Part shown: positions 36,801 to 48,231 of the stretch, in pieces
Numbering within the stretch: position 1 is the first letter of the stretch
Layout: each line of letters opens with the position of its first letter
Assembly (NCBI RefSeq): GCF_018687715.1
Contig: NC_056760.1
Location: 35,354,001-35,418,000, forward strand
Direction of reading: 5' to 3'
Source of the DNA: Carya illinoinensis
Lineage: Eukaryota; Streptophyta; Magnoliopsida; Fagales; Juglandaceae
DNA: 64,000 nucleotides
The notes under the pieces: model-generated
Told to the model about the DNA's origin: nothing
What the model saw: only the letters and a program-made list of their open reading frames with translations
Database searches by the model: none
Program-made: the position numbers and the translations under genes

Positions 36801-38138
36801 ATTGGATAATGTGAGGCTGATTCTTAGATACATGCATGCCTAATGGTAGTCGACATACTTCATATAAAGGTTAACATTTTTTGCACGAGTCTAAGTTTGG
36901 TATAGTGAACAAATTAAACACTGATGACATCGCATTAGACTACATAAAGTTTCATTGAAAACCACCCGAACGCATGAGAAGATCTTTACCATATATTTTC
37001 TTTCTTTCTTTTTTGTGGTTATGGAGAGAGAGATGTAAGATTTCTTGCTTGACAACCTTACAGAGAGAGAGATGCAGTGAATGCATAGTTGGATAACTCG
37101 GAGAATTTAGTAATTCCAGTTGAGTACACTAACTAAATGCCTGGAAGTTAAAGTGCAGCTGATCCAGGAAGAAAAAACACAGTTGTCAAAATTTTTGCAT
37201 GTGCATCTGCTCTGTTGTTGAAGTTGAGTAGGAATTAGTTGTCAGTAATATAGCTGCAGATTAGTAACTGCATGTGAAGATGCCATGACGTCTCTCACTG
37301 TTCATATAGTACTGGTGACTACGTGGTCTGTGCTTACCAATTACTAGTCCAATAGTATGACAGGCTGAGACTTAAGTTCTCTGAAGGTTGAATGAACCAA
37401 CTTTTAAGTCTAATCTTGAATTGAATTACTCAACAGAAAACCTGGAAGAATGGTTCAAGATCTGTAAACCCAATGTTTATGGATCTGAGCAATCCCGCCT
37501 GGGGTTGGAGCTGGTTGGAACGATGGATGGCTGCCCACCCATGGGAGAATCGTAGCATGATGGAGAAAGAATTGAACAATGATCACTCATCTGTAAAGAG
37601 TGCAAGCCAGAGTGTCGATGGTGGAGAAATTAGCAAATCTTTTGCCCGATACCAGCTCAATTCCGATAATCATTCCCCCTCGGCCAGCCAGAAGACAGGC
37701 AATCCTAACTTCCAGTCTCCCTCAACTCCAAGGCCAACTTCCTCGAAAGTGGCTAAAAAGGTGAAGCCAGCAACCCCAAGGGGAGGATGTGGTCCAGATG
37801 ATGATTCTAAAAGCATGGTTAGTTTGCAGTCTGAACAGTTTCGAAGGCATAGTATTGCTGGGTCATCAGTGAGAGATGAGGACAGTCTGGCAAGCTCTCC
37901 AGCACTTCCAAGTTATATGGTACCCACTAAGTCTGCAAAAGCAAAGACCAGGTTGCAAAGTCCATTGGGGGTGGAGAAGAACGGGACACCACCTGAAAAG
38001 GGGACTTTTGGGCCTGCAAAAAAACGGCTTTCATTCCCACCCTCACCCGCCAGGCCAAGGCGGCATTCAGGTCCACCAAAGGTGGATATCAGTCTTAATA
38101 CAACGGAAAACAACACAAGCACTGAAGTGGGCAGCTGA
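33862..38138 (+). CDS. IQ67-domain (IQD) calmodulin-binding protein
   Basis: Five coding exons, all phase 0: 33862-33936, 34031-34330, 34579-34800, 35273-35392, 37437-38138; 472 aa, no internal stop. It starts 'MARKGNWFSSVKKALSPESK', the usual basic IQD N-terminus. Residues 78-95 are an Ala/Val run. The IQ67 domain is about 110-178: 'AAIRIQTAFRGCMARRAL', then 'VKRQAAKTLRCMQTLARVQ' and 'SQIRSRRIRMSEENQA'. Its split between exons 2 and 3 after 'FRGCM' is the conserved IQD intron site. Then 'MRRERALAYAFSHQ', 'NPMFMDLSNPAWGWSWLERW', and a Ser/Pro/Lys-rich disordered tail. IQD proteins bind calmodulin and associate with microtubules and membranes; acting as a scaffold here is inferred. It resembles the Arabidopsis IQD1 group, but the number is not assigned. 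The ATG was preferred to an upstream out-of-frame ATG at 33851. Confidence 0.93.
36470..36628 (+). mobile_element. MITE-like insertion in IQD intron 4
   Basis: 159 bp with inverted ends: left 'aatgctacttatatttcacc', right 'ttttgttacaagtagcatt' (reverse complement begins 'aatgctacttg'). 'cccgtgtaacac' and 'gtgttacactgg' extend the pairing inward. The intron is otherwise noncoding. Confidence 0.65.
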
Positions 38139-38570
38139 TAATATCTAGTTTAAATTGAGTGAAAGAAATCAAATGGATTTGGATTTGGAGGGGTCCTGGA
38201 GGAAAGAAGAAATAAAGGTTATTCGATTTGTGAATTCACTGTTTTCTCAGTCTATTGTTGCTTAGCTAGCAGGTGCTCCATTGGTTGATATTCTTCTTCT
38301 TGAATAGCATACTTTTTTACTCATTTCTATTTATTTCCTTTTACTTTCTCTACATCCTGATGAAAGTAGAACATGTCTGAAGCCAATTCAATTCTGTGTC
38401 TTGATTATTTTTTCCACGAAGAACAGTTGACAATTTGTTAAATTTGTTGATTCTACAGAGTGAGGTATAATGGATACTGAGTTTCTTTTTTCTTGTCTAT
38501 TTGCATGTTGCTTATATCTGGTTCTGGCATATCGATTCATCCTTTGAATATTGTGAGTCGAAAGTTAGAT
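38139..38570 (+). other. 3' flank of the IQD gene
   Basis: Presumed 3' UTR and downstream DNA. No coding region seen. Confidence 0.45.
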
Positions 38571-38575
38571 TAACC

Positions 38576-38652
38576 AGAATCTATCTTTAGTGACACCATC
38601 CAGCTGCTTCTCTCAGAAGCATTTCTAAATGGTGTCACTAAAGATAGATTCT
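38576..38652. repeat. perfect 24-bp stem foldback hairpin
   Basis: 38576-38599 is the exact reverse complement of 38629-38652; core of the arm 'tctatctttagtgacaccat'. The 29-nt loop has its own 7-bp stem (TGCTTCT-ctc-AGAAGCA). It lies about 440 bp after the IQD stop codon. No coding content. Could be a small foldback element or an siRNA/miRNA-type precursor. Confidence 0.9.
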
Positions 38653-39179
38653 ACCGAAATGTTTTCTAATTTTTTTTTTTTTTTACTTATTAAGTAAGTG
38701 TTTTTAAATGAATTTGTAATTTTTTTTATTTATTAAAAATCTTTAAATAGTTTAAAAAATGGAGAAAGAAAAAATGAACAAAAATAAAGATTTACACTTA
38801 TCGGTAGATGATTTGCCTGTCTGTATCATGATTCTTTGGAAATTGACAAAATCTATTTGCAAGGACGTCTTTTTGCTGACTCATGTCACACATCTAAAAA
38901 GTTTCTGTTTTGACTGATATGTCAGACACATGCCAGTATTTTGAATTTTTTATAATTTGTGCCTGCAACTAACAGTTCAACTTGCAGCAATCATGAATCT
39001 ACAAGAAATTTAGATCATGAATGTACAAGAAATTTAGATGACGTCTACATGAAGATTTCTCAATTTAATCATGATGTCTTCCTTTCCTCAACAGGTAATC
39101 ATCTTGCCCTGAATCAGGACTTGGTTGTTGGGTTGCAGCCCTGTGCGTATAGAACCTAAGCAAAAAAATATGGATTTTG

Positions 39180-39377
39180 CTAGACGCAATCGATAAATAT
39201 AATTGGTATAAAGTTGATTATATGGAATAAATAAAAAGAAATTATAAAAATATTTTTATTTATGGTTATACAGAATAAATAAAAAAAATTATAAAAATAA
39301 TTTTTTTTTTTCATATAGGTCCTATATTAATTCATTTTTTTTAAAACGACTGCACGCCAACTGCACAAATCATTTCT
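39180..39377 (+). mobile_element. MITE-like element, family B, copy 2
   Basis: Aligns end to end with 32120-32319: left 'tagacgcaatcgataaatat', right 'ctgcacaaatcatttctc'. More diverged in the left third than in the rest. Confidence 0.65.
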
Positions 39378-39464
39378 CAAAAAATATTAACGAGGCATTT
39401 AGGACGATATATACCGTACAATACATGAATCTTTTTTTCCTTAAAAAAAAAAAAAATTGCTAAC

Positions 39465-39690
39465 CGTACCATACTGTTTAGATAAAAAAATGAAATGAAA
39501 TAATTTTATATAAATGTTAAAAATTAAATAAAATATTTTAGAATATTATTTTTTAATATTATTCTTATTTAAAAATTTTAAAAATTTGAATTATTTATAT
39601 TTTATATAAAAATTTAAAAAAAATTATAATAATAAAATAAATAGAATAAGTAAAATATTTTTACTATTCAATCGAGGCTATTTCTTTTGT
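39465..39690 (-). mobile_element. AT-rich MITE-like element, family A
   Basis: The reverse complement aligns with 31629-31806, including 'agtaaaaatattttac' near one end and 'tatctaaacag' at the other. Confidence 0.5.
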
Positions 39691-40399
39691 AGTCAAGTAC
39701 GTTATTAGAATTAGAGTGAGATGTAGTATCTTTTCCTATATCAAGTACCAAGGACAACAGTGTACAAATAATCTTCTCTTTTTTCTCTCTCTCGAAAAAT
39801 AGAGATGGAGAAAAAGTCTTCCCTAACTGTAACTTGGAATAAGATTGTAAAAGTCCAAGAACAAAGTAACATGGACTAGATAATTTCATACATTTATTTT
39901 GATTCAGCATCTTATTTAGACTATTGTATAGCAAGTTTGCTTGGACTCAATAGTTTTATTTTCTTTTTATGCAATTAGTTTTGTAGCTATGGCCCATATA
40001 GGGGTCATCCTGCTTATGTACAATCCAAGGGCTTTAGGGTTGATCACCATAAGCTTCTTACATCCTCTTTTTCATTTTGTCTCTTCTTCTCTTGGAGGTA
40101 AGGTCCACCTCGAATCTGATTAATTTTCTTACATTTCTATTCATCCAAATGCCTAATATCGAGTGTGTTATAGAGTCCAATGAATCTTATAGAAGATTTG
40201 GAGGAATGAGGGGGGGTCAATTGAGGTTATTAGAGGAGACTATGTCGATAGATTTATAAGAAGAGGAATTGGAGGAAACACAAAGAAAGGTCAAAGGAAG
40301 TCTGAACAACAAGGTGTTTTTGGATTGTTTAATTGGCAAAGAAATCATGGAATCAACAATGGCAATGGAGAGTAAGTAAATCGACCACTTTCCAGGAGG

Positions 40400-40860
40400 T
40401 TGGGAAGAACATTTTCATTATCACTTTTGCCACACATGACGATAAATAGAGAGTGCAGGAGGGTAAGCCATGGTTGTTTGACAACTGTTTATTTGTCCTT
40501 AACCAATTCGGCAAATTAACTTAACCATTGAAGATCAGGTTTGATCACGAATCCTTTTATTTTCAAATACACAATCTACCCTTGGCATGGATGACAAGAG
40601 ACTATGGAAAGCAAATAGGAAGCACTATTGGCAGGGTGGAGGAGATGGATATTCAAGATGATGGAGTGGGTTGGATAAATTGTCTACATGTGAAAATAAA
40701 CATGGCTTTGCACAAAGTCTTGGTGAGAGGTCGATCAACCAATGTGAATGAGTGTACAGCTTGGCTTCCACTATGATATGAAAAATTTCCTAGGATGTGT
40801 TTCAACTGTGGAAAAATTGTGCATGATTCAAAGGGTTGTCTATTGAAGGCTTAGGGGAGA
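40400..40860 (+). pseudogene. LINE ORF1 remnant (DUF4283 / CCHC knuckle)
   Basis: The frame from 40528 gives 'FDHESFYFQIHNLPLAWMTR', 'GKQIGSTIGRVEEMDI', 'DDGVGWINCLHVKI' and 'WLPL', then an in-frame TGA (40774-40776). The same frame continues into 'YEKFPRMCFNCGKIVHDSKG', a CCHC zinc knuckle. This order is typical of ORF1 from plant L1-type LINEs. Another stop follows soon, and no endonuclease or reverse transcriptase is seen, so it is a broken fragment. Confidence 0.7.
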
Positions 40861-42480
40861 ACCACAACATATGAGGCCACGGTTCAGTTCGGGGCGTGGC
40901 TCAGAGCGGATCCTGTTTTGAGAAGAAGACCACCATTTTATTCCAAGGGAGTAAAATTTTCAGTCTAGACTGGACTGATATGGGGTTTGGTCGATTTGGT
41001 TCTAATATATGGAAAATTTCGAGAGTTGGTCCAGTCCCGGGATGTGGTTTTTTCACCTTGGACCAAACTGGACCGACTGAATTATAATTTATATATATTT
41101 TTAAATATTTTTTTCTAAATTATATATATTATTTTATATAATAGTTGTATAAATGAATTATGTAATTTTCATCTAACCTAGCATCATTCACAATATAAAA
41201 AATAAAATATATAATTATTAACATGCTATCAATTAAGATGGATGCATGCTTTCCTATGAGAGTCTTAAGAATAAATTTGGTTAATTGTGATGTTCTAATT
41301 AGTTGGACTTTGTTGCTGGGTGTCTTTATTTTTCATGGTCTTACTTGAATTTCTATGGAGTATGAATTTTGTGCTTTTGGTGAGTATTTTGATAAAAAGT
41401 TTGTTGTCAAGGACATTAGTCTCGGGATGCAATAAATGGGAATTGAGTCTCTGATCTAAGGCATCAATTGAGAAATTACCAATCCTAACCCGGAAAATAG
41501 ACAATGTTGAATGCTCTTTGTCCACCCTTGCACCCCCTAATCAAAGTGTTAGATACTAAGATGTTTATCTCAAACCGCAACATGAAACTTATAATTTATA
41601 TGGGAATTATTATCCATCACACCTCTTTGTAATATGAAAATAGTCAAAGAAAATCATTTGGGAATTATAGTTGGGAATGAAAATATGAGAATACCATGGA
41701 AATATATTTGATGTACAAATAGAAATATATTTGGTGGATTCTAAAAGACTAAAATGCTTGATTTATACCATTTAGAGTCCATAATTAATTTTGAAAAATT
41801 CAGTCGTGGAGGAAGATGAAATGTAGGAAAACAGGTATATATATGGGTGATTAAGATGGGATTAGGATCCTACTGATGTAGTTGGGCTTTTGTAGTTGTT
41901 GTTTCTTGTTACTTGGTAGTTTAAATGTTAGAAGTTATTTAGACTAGCTATTAGAAGTTACAGAGAAAATAAATTAGAACATACAATAAGAGCATTCAGC
42001 AAGGCTTCCTTCTATATGGCATGCCAAGTCAGTCTTTCCATCAAGGTTTTGGATGGATCCTTGCAAAATAACCTTTTTAAAGGTCCTTAACTTGTGGACC
42101 TTATTTTTGATAGTTTAAGGACCTTTTAATTTCAAGTGAGTATAGACATTTTTTATGATTAGAAGATATAGAATTTCTATCTACAATGTGGATCTTGAAT
42201 GAACAATAAGTTATTTATACTGTGTTGTGATAGTTGTTAGTGCTCACTAATAGTTATTTATACTCTATTGTGATACTTGTTAATGCTCACTAACTGTCAT
42301 ACTTTTTGTTTAAAATTTCATGGTAGTATTCTTAAATTTTTACAAACTTATGTATATTCTAAACCCCGACTGTAAGCTAGATAATAAGATATTTTTCAAA
42401 ATATTTGTTTATTTTAATGTTGTCCTAGTTGTAGAATTTTAATGTAAGGGAGGTTCTAACTATATAAACTACTGATATGT
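40861..42480. other. intergenic DNA, presumed outer part of the second MULE copy
   Basis: No gene supported. 40880-41085 contains 'ggtccagtcccgggat' and 'gaccaaactggaccgac', a diverged palindromic repeat. I searched 40870-42480 by eye for the missing terminal repeat of the second MULE-like copy and did not find it. Confidence 0.35.
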
Positions 42481-42780
42481 GTGCCTTTCCATTGTAATTC
42501 TGGTTCATGTCTTGCATTTTTCAAAGAGCCGGATCTATATGAAAGAAAAAATGAACTGTTAAGGAAAGAGAAAGAGCTCGAGAAGAGACTTAGCGATATT
42601 GAAAAGATGGAGATTAAGCTCCATAAGATAGTGGATGAGATCGAGAAAAGAGAGATGGTACTATCTAGTAGAAATGAGGAGGTTTGAAAATAGGAATTGG
42701 TGCTTCTTGAGAGAGAAGTTGTCTTAAGGCATTCACACACGCTATCCCGAGTGCATTGGGATTTTGTAATTGTTTTTGTT
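42481..42780 (+). pseudogene. GRF-family coiled-coil remnant
   Basis: One frame from about 42481 reads 'EPDLYERKNELLRKEKELEK', then 'MEIKLHKIVDEIEKREMV', has two stops after 'SRNEEV', and continues 'ELVLLEREVVLRHSHTL' and a hydrophobic 'WDFVIVFVVT' end. This matches the layout of the 11844-12373 protein: short Cys-containing lead-in, Glu/Lys coiled coil, hydrophobic tail. The GRF-finger exon itself is not visible upstream. It converges with the FRS pseudogene at 45361-48132, as in the first copy. Confidence 0.5.
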
Positions 42781-42952
42781 GTTACTTGATGACTTAGTAG
42801 TGGTTTATGTTACATCAAAATCTTAATTTATAGTTTAAGTGTTATAATTCATTTAGAGAACTGATTTGTATAATTAGGTTTTATATAATTTTGATAAGCT
42901 TTGGTCTTTTGATTTTGGGCATTGTAAGATTGATGGGATTGCTTTATAATCA

Positions 42953-44441
42953 AGTATGCATCATGCTGTCCCCATCTCCCCCAAACCCTAGTGAGAGAAG
43001 CTCCTTCTTCTCTCTAGAAACAAGGCAATTCTCTTCCGTCCGAGGGAGGTGGGAGCCTAGGCTTCCCCTCCCTCCATCTCTTATTTGTTTTTCCGTATAG
43101 CTTAGTTCCATTTCTGTTATCTTTTCCTCTATTTTCTACCGTATAACTTAGTTTTCTGTTTTAAATCAAGCGTCGTTTGGGCAGTGGTTTCGATGGTCGA
43201 AAGCTCCACCTCCCGGTCAAGGAGCTTGAAGTCTTTCTCCAACATATCTCGCGGTTGGCGGAGTGGTGGTTGCACGATGGAGGAGGAGGGTCTGAAGTGT
43301 GTTCTAAGTCTTTGGCCGTGGCTTGGTGTGGTCTGAAGTGTGTTTTTCTAAGTCTTTGACCACCTTTTTATACTACGTAGTTGGGCGTGGTGGAAAACAG
43401 AGTATCCAGTGTGGACGGAGTCCGGGTGCTTATCGCCAGAGGTGTTTTGGTTTTCTTGCAGGCTTGGATGTAATCCTGTGGGGTTAAGGTACTCTGTTTC
43501 ATCCATGGAAAACAGAGCGGTTTTCAGGATTCAGGCTGAGGTGCATGGGAGGAAAAGGTGAGCCTCTGGGGTGGAGTCCGAACGTAACCCAGCATGGAGA
43601 CTCTGTGGGTGGCGGCCGGAGCGAGGGAGACGCAGTTGTTTGAGGTTTTTTTGCTTTCGATTTTGGTTTGTTTCTGGAATAAATTCTGTGCTGGTCTCCG
43701 GTTTTGTTTCTAATTCTGTTTTCACCTAGCCGAAGTGGTGTACGGGCTGGTGGGCTAGTTATGGTTACGGGGATGAAGCCGACGACGGTGAGAAGCCCTT
43801 GTGACCTTGATCGGTATATCTTGATGGGCTGGCGATGGTGATGGGATGCAGAAAGTGGTTGTTTTGGCTAGTTTGTTGTGAGAAACTCTTGTGCAGGACA
43901 TGCGTGGTGCAGGCTACCCGTGCGTGGTGCAGACTGAGAGATGCGCAGAAAGTGGTGCAGGCAAAAGGGAATGAGCGTACGGTGTTGAGAGAGCATAGAG
44001 TGTTATTAGTTTTTTTTTTATTAATCTGTTATGGGTGTTTTAATTTGGTTTTAATAATGTTTTTTTGAAATAGGCAAGTACCTCTCCTCCTTGAGGATGA
44101 GGGTTGTGAGTCTTCTCCTCTTATTGAGGGTGAAGGTTGGGTAGTGCCTCTCCTCCTTTGGAGGGTGAGGATGTTTAGTGTTGTTTTCTCGTAGACGAGT
44201 CGAGATGAACACTTCTGTTTTTGACAGAGTCTCGCATCTCAATATGGCGTCGTCATTGGAGAGATTAGAAGTTTTAGACACAGTCCGGCGCAATGAAAAT
44301 TGTGTACGGGGGAGCGTACAACTGATGGGTAGTTGGCTTGTAATCGGGACTTGGTATCCGTTATTATTGGTCACAGCTGTAATTTTCTTCATTCAGTAAT
44401 GAATTGAGGTCTATTTCAAAAAAAAAAGTATGCATCATGCT
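42953..44441 (+). mobile_element. LINE-derived insertion with 15-bp target duplication
   Basis: The 15-mer AGTATGCATCATGCT is at 42953-42967 and 44427-44441. The insert (42968-44426) starts 'gtccccatctcccccaaacc', ends 'tgaattgaggtctatttc' plus poly-A, and is GC-richer than its surroundings. A 3' poly-A tail with a long exact target duplication is the signature of target-primed reverse transcription. The insert has no intact ORF1 or reverse transcriptase; open frames of 60-113 codons look accidental. It is an internally deleted or non-autonomous LINE, or another retroposed transcript. Confidence 0.85.
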
Positions 44442-45360
44442 TCTTTTCCACCGTATTTCCTTGCCGTTTGGATCTTTTTTAAGGTATTGAATATTTGTAT
44501 CTAATGGCCGTGGGCTCTGCATGCAATCAAGGCTCATGATTAGGACACGTGATTGCATGGGTAAAGAATATGTTTAGCTTGTATTGAGTCCTCTTTTCTT
44601 TTAGTTCCTTAGCATGCAGGCTTTCAAAATAAGTATTTCTAAGAACTAGGATGGAAGATTTAACTTTTAATGAAAAATGTGCAACAGGACTACCATGCAA
44701 CGGATCAGAGGCCAATTAATTCCACAGAAAAAATGGTGTGCTTTGGTTTTATTGGCACCAGCGCTTGATCCTAACCGATTGGCAGGGTCTCTTCGCAACA
44801 AAGCATTAATCAACCATCTGCCTGTGAGACTTACCTGCAACATTAAAGATTGAATGATGCATGTCTTTTATGATTGATCCAGTCATTAAAGAAGCCATTG
44901 CCAATCACTTTCAGCATAAATTAAATAAATAAATCGTGTCACACTAAACCATAAGGTAGACTAGTGTTTGCAATCGAGCTTTCTTATAAAAATAATTATA
45001 AAAACTATCACTTGCAAGTTGGTTTCTTGTAAAAATAATTACAAAAATTATCACTTGCAAGTTGGCTTCTTACAAAAATAATTACAAAACCTATAACTCG
45101 CCAAGCTTTCTTCTAAAAATAATTACATAAACCAGGTGTTGCCAAACTTTCTTCTTCCAATCTTTCAACAAAAATAAAAAGCATAACCTCCACATACAAT
45201 ACTCCTACATCTCGCTAAATTAAGAATATTTAATGAGAAGTCAAATCTAATATACAATTTTCATGCACATAACACAAAATTTAAGCATAATATATAAAGT
45301 TTCTTCCAAAAATATTTGTAGAAATTAAAATTCAACAATATCATTGCACTGGTTATGATC
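44442..45360. other. spacer between GRF-like remnant and FRS pseudogene
   Basis: AT-rich. 44960-45120 has three diverged copies of a unit around 'cttataaaaataattacaaa' and 'tcacttgcaagttgg' (about 60 bp apart). No gene. Confidence 0.5.
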
Positions 45361-45580
45361 CATTCAACTCAGGTCTAACCCAAGTTGCATCTGTAAATAA
45401 TAAAATTCAAATATTAATGTAACGCTAAAATGACTATTAAAATATCGAAAGTTTAGAAATATTACACTTTCTCAACTCTCAACCATATTTTGGGTTCCAC
45501 TAATGCAAAAGCTGAGTTGCCTGGAGCAGTCCAGTGATAGATAACAAAAATATGGCAAATATAAGTCTAACGTATATAAA

Positions 45581-45619
<39 letters not shown>

Positions 45620-48132
45620 GTGTGTGTGCACATACTTTTTCAAATAAGGTAGCAATTCAAAACAAAAATACTTATACCTGCACATTTTCAATATTGGAAA
45701 GATCTATCTCTGATGGTCCAAATAAATTCCTACATGTGTCCTGGGCTGGCTTATCTCCTCCATCTCGCTAATAATCAAGTTACAAGTAAAAACTCTATGT
45801 CATCACAATATTTGCATAAATAAATTAACCCAAAGAAACATGTAGATGACAAATATTCTTGTTATTAAAAATATCGAACCTCTTCATGTTTTCCCTTTAT
45901 AGTTGCTTTCTTCATCCTCGCTTTAACTTTCCACATATTTTGCTTCATCTTAGATGCTCTCCTCAGAGATTGGGATCTGTCTTTTCCGAGCACAACTCGT
46001 GGACTGAGTACTTGTTGCGAACTACCAACTGTAGTTTCCTTTGTCGTCCAACTAACATTGGAACCTATTTGAGTTATTGAAGTGGGTTCTTGGTTGTCAC
46101 AATATAAGTCAATCATTGCATTTAACTGTTTAGTTGCATCCATAGTATGCTCCTTTGAACCCGCTGCATGAGTAATCATCCGATAACAGATATTTAATAG
46201 ATTTGAATATCTATTAGTGTCTTCCCATTGACACCCTATGTCATAGGTACTATGGATTAACATATATGTCTGTTTGATGTCCTTTCTTCATCGATCTAAA
46301 ATATATCTATATGACAGAGATTTTATTCTGTTACATTTGAATATGGCCAAGACATGCCTATATAGTATCCTCATCATCTAAAATAACCCACATGAATACT
46401 TTACATCGCAGTATTCTTCATTAAAGTCCACATAATATGTAACATGTTTAGTGAACTCCTCTACACGAACTTCATCTTCTACTAAATAGGTCTTCTTCAC
46501 ACCATCCCGTCTAAGTAGAGATGGATCCATATCAAGCACACCTATAACTTGCTGCTGAAATTTCTTGAATTTTGCATTTGTGTACAATTCTTGAAAGCTC
46601 TTTTCGATTGGAGATCTAGATATGCATAGAATTGTAACGCGAAATGAGTGGAAGTCCAAACTAATCTCATTCTCGATTTTCCTTTTCAAGGCATTGTCAA
46701 ACTGGTCGACAAACTCCTTCAAGTTTGTCTTTGCATGAACATATCCGTCAAAAAATGCATTTACGCTGTCGCTCTGCTATGTACTCATGCCAACCCAATG
46801 TGTACGCTTAGCATACAAACTTTGCAATTAGACATTCTCTTGCAAGGTGTACGTGCTAATTAACTCTTCCCACGATTTCTCAAACTCTTCAATAGTTTGA
46901 GTGTCATACACACATTTCATCAGTTGAGTTTTCAGGCTACTTTTGTAGGCACAATGGGAGCCAAGCTTCTCAGAGACTTTTTTCAGTATATGCCTTAGGC
47001 AAAATTTATGTTGGTTTTTTGGAAATATAATAGCAATTGCATTTTTCATTATTCTGTTTTGGTCAGTGATAATAGCTGGTGGGGCTATACCATCCATACA
47101 CTGTAGCCAGGTTTGAAATAACCATGTAAAAGTCTCCATATCCTCATTGGAAATTAACCCTGCTCCTAAGAGAATCGATTGCCCATGATGGTTTACACCA
47201 ACAAATGGTGCAAATGGCATCTCATATCTATTCGTTAGGTACGTGGTGTCAAATGTTACCATATTACCTAAATCTTAATAAGCTGCCCTACTGCGTGGAT
47301 CTGCCCAAAAAACATTCTTTAACCTCCCGTTATCATCTAAATCCATCAAGGCAAAGAAACCAAGATTCTTGTATTATATCCTAGAAAAATAGTCTCAAAG
47401 CACTCTAGCACCACCTACTTTAAAGTCGTAAATGTCTTGCCTTATCGATGTAATTGCAACAATTCTTTTTCAAAAATGGGAGGTTCTCAAATCCTCATGC
47501 GCCAACAATAAGAGATCTGAAGCTTTCGGATGCCAGCCAGGTCGTTAGTATCTATTACTCTTTTTACGGCCTCACTAACTTCGAAGTTACATCAGAAAAA
47601 GCGAGATTTTTGTGGACTCAATCCGTGATTGTGGGGTATTATGAACTGTAGTCAACTGCATATTTCCCTCAACTTTTAAGGCATTAATCATTGCCTTATA
47701 GTCAGTCTTTCCTGTCCGTCATGGTTTGGTGACATTCATCATCCTATTCCGAGCCTTTCCCCCACAGGCACAACCAAAGGTGACATATCTGACACTCCCT
47801 TCGTCATATCTCTCACTCTTTTGTGTCATGGATCCAAACCTATATTTCTTAGCATATAGCTTATGATAGCTCATTAATTCATCAAAAGAATCAAACTTCA
47901 TCCCCGCTATTAGCTCCTCAATAATATTACCCCCATTCATTTGGTCTAACGAAGGTGTCCCGACAGTGCCATCGTTAGTTTCTCTTGAATCTAGCCTATC
48001 CTCTTCACCTTGTTCATAATCTCTAGAAGAGGAACATGGCGCTTTAGTTTCCCTACACTCGGGTGTATCCTCTTTGCCAAATCTTTCGGTCATTCCAAAG
48101 ATTGTAGCCATGAGAGGAGTCGAAGGTCTCAT
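45361..48132 (-). pseudogene. FRS / mudrA-like transposase pseudogene (second copy)
   Basis: Minus-strand homologue of the 6738-10173 gene. 48132-47719: acidic N-terminus then FAR1 domain ('GMKFDSFDELMSYHKLYAKK', 'VTFGCACGGKARNRMMNVTK') ending at a TGA in place of the next codon. 47718-47263 has stops and shifts but keeps 'GRLKNVFWADPRSRAAY'. 47262-46828: DDE core ('VTFDTTYLTNRYEMPFAPF', 'AIITDQNRIMKNA'). 46722-46378: linker to the start of the SWIM finger ('DVKYSCGLF'). 46263-45880: C-terminal tail with donor GAG|GTTCGA. A 90-bp exon at 45767-45678 has 'DTCRNLFG' and matches the 90-bp exon 9748-9837 of the first copy; a last short exon may end near 45361. Several independent breaks show it is dead. 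Confidence 0.88.
45580..45630 (+). repeat. (TA)n / (TG)n microsatellite
   Basis: 'tatatata' run of about 35 bp followed by 'tatgtgtgtgtgcaca'. Confidence 0.9.
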
Positions 48133-48196
48133 CCCATATTAAAATGGATAACTAGCATTTTGCTAAAACTGAAAGCAATTAAACTTCCAAAAAATG

Positions 48197-48231
<35 letters not shown>

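Larger units (their letters stand above)
38660..40390. other. AT-rich intergenic DNA with two MITE-like copies
   Basis: No gene supported. Contains the family B copy at 39180-39377 and the family A copy at 39465-39690, with poly-A/T tracts. Confidence 0.5.

Noticed and set aside
38959..39159. Short plus-strand frame with repeated 'STRNLDHECTRNLDD'-like text
   Set aside because: A local duplication of about 30 bp; isolated and no gene structure.
43229..43280. tRNA-like 'ctcgcggttggcggagtggt'
   Set aside because: No acceptor stem or anticodon arm could be drawn around it.
43835..44399. Open frames inside the poly-A-tailed insertion
   Set aside because: No similarity to LINE ORF1 or reverse transcriptase by eye; they overlap each other on both strands.
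48194..48229. Long poly-A beside the FRS pseudogene as a retroposition tail
   Set aside because: It lies on the plus strand beyond the 5' end of a minus-strand gene that still has its introns, so the copy was not made through RNA; no target duplication seen.
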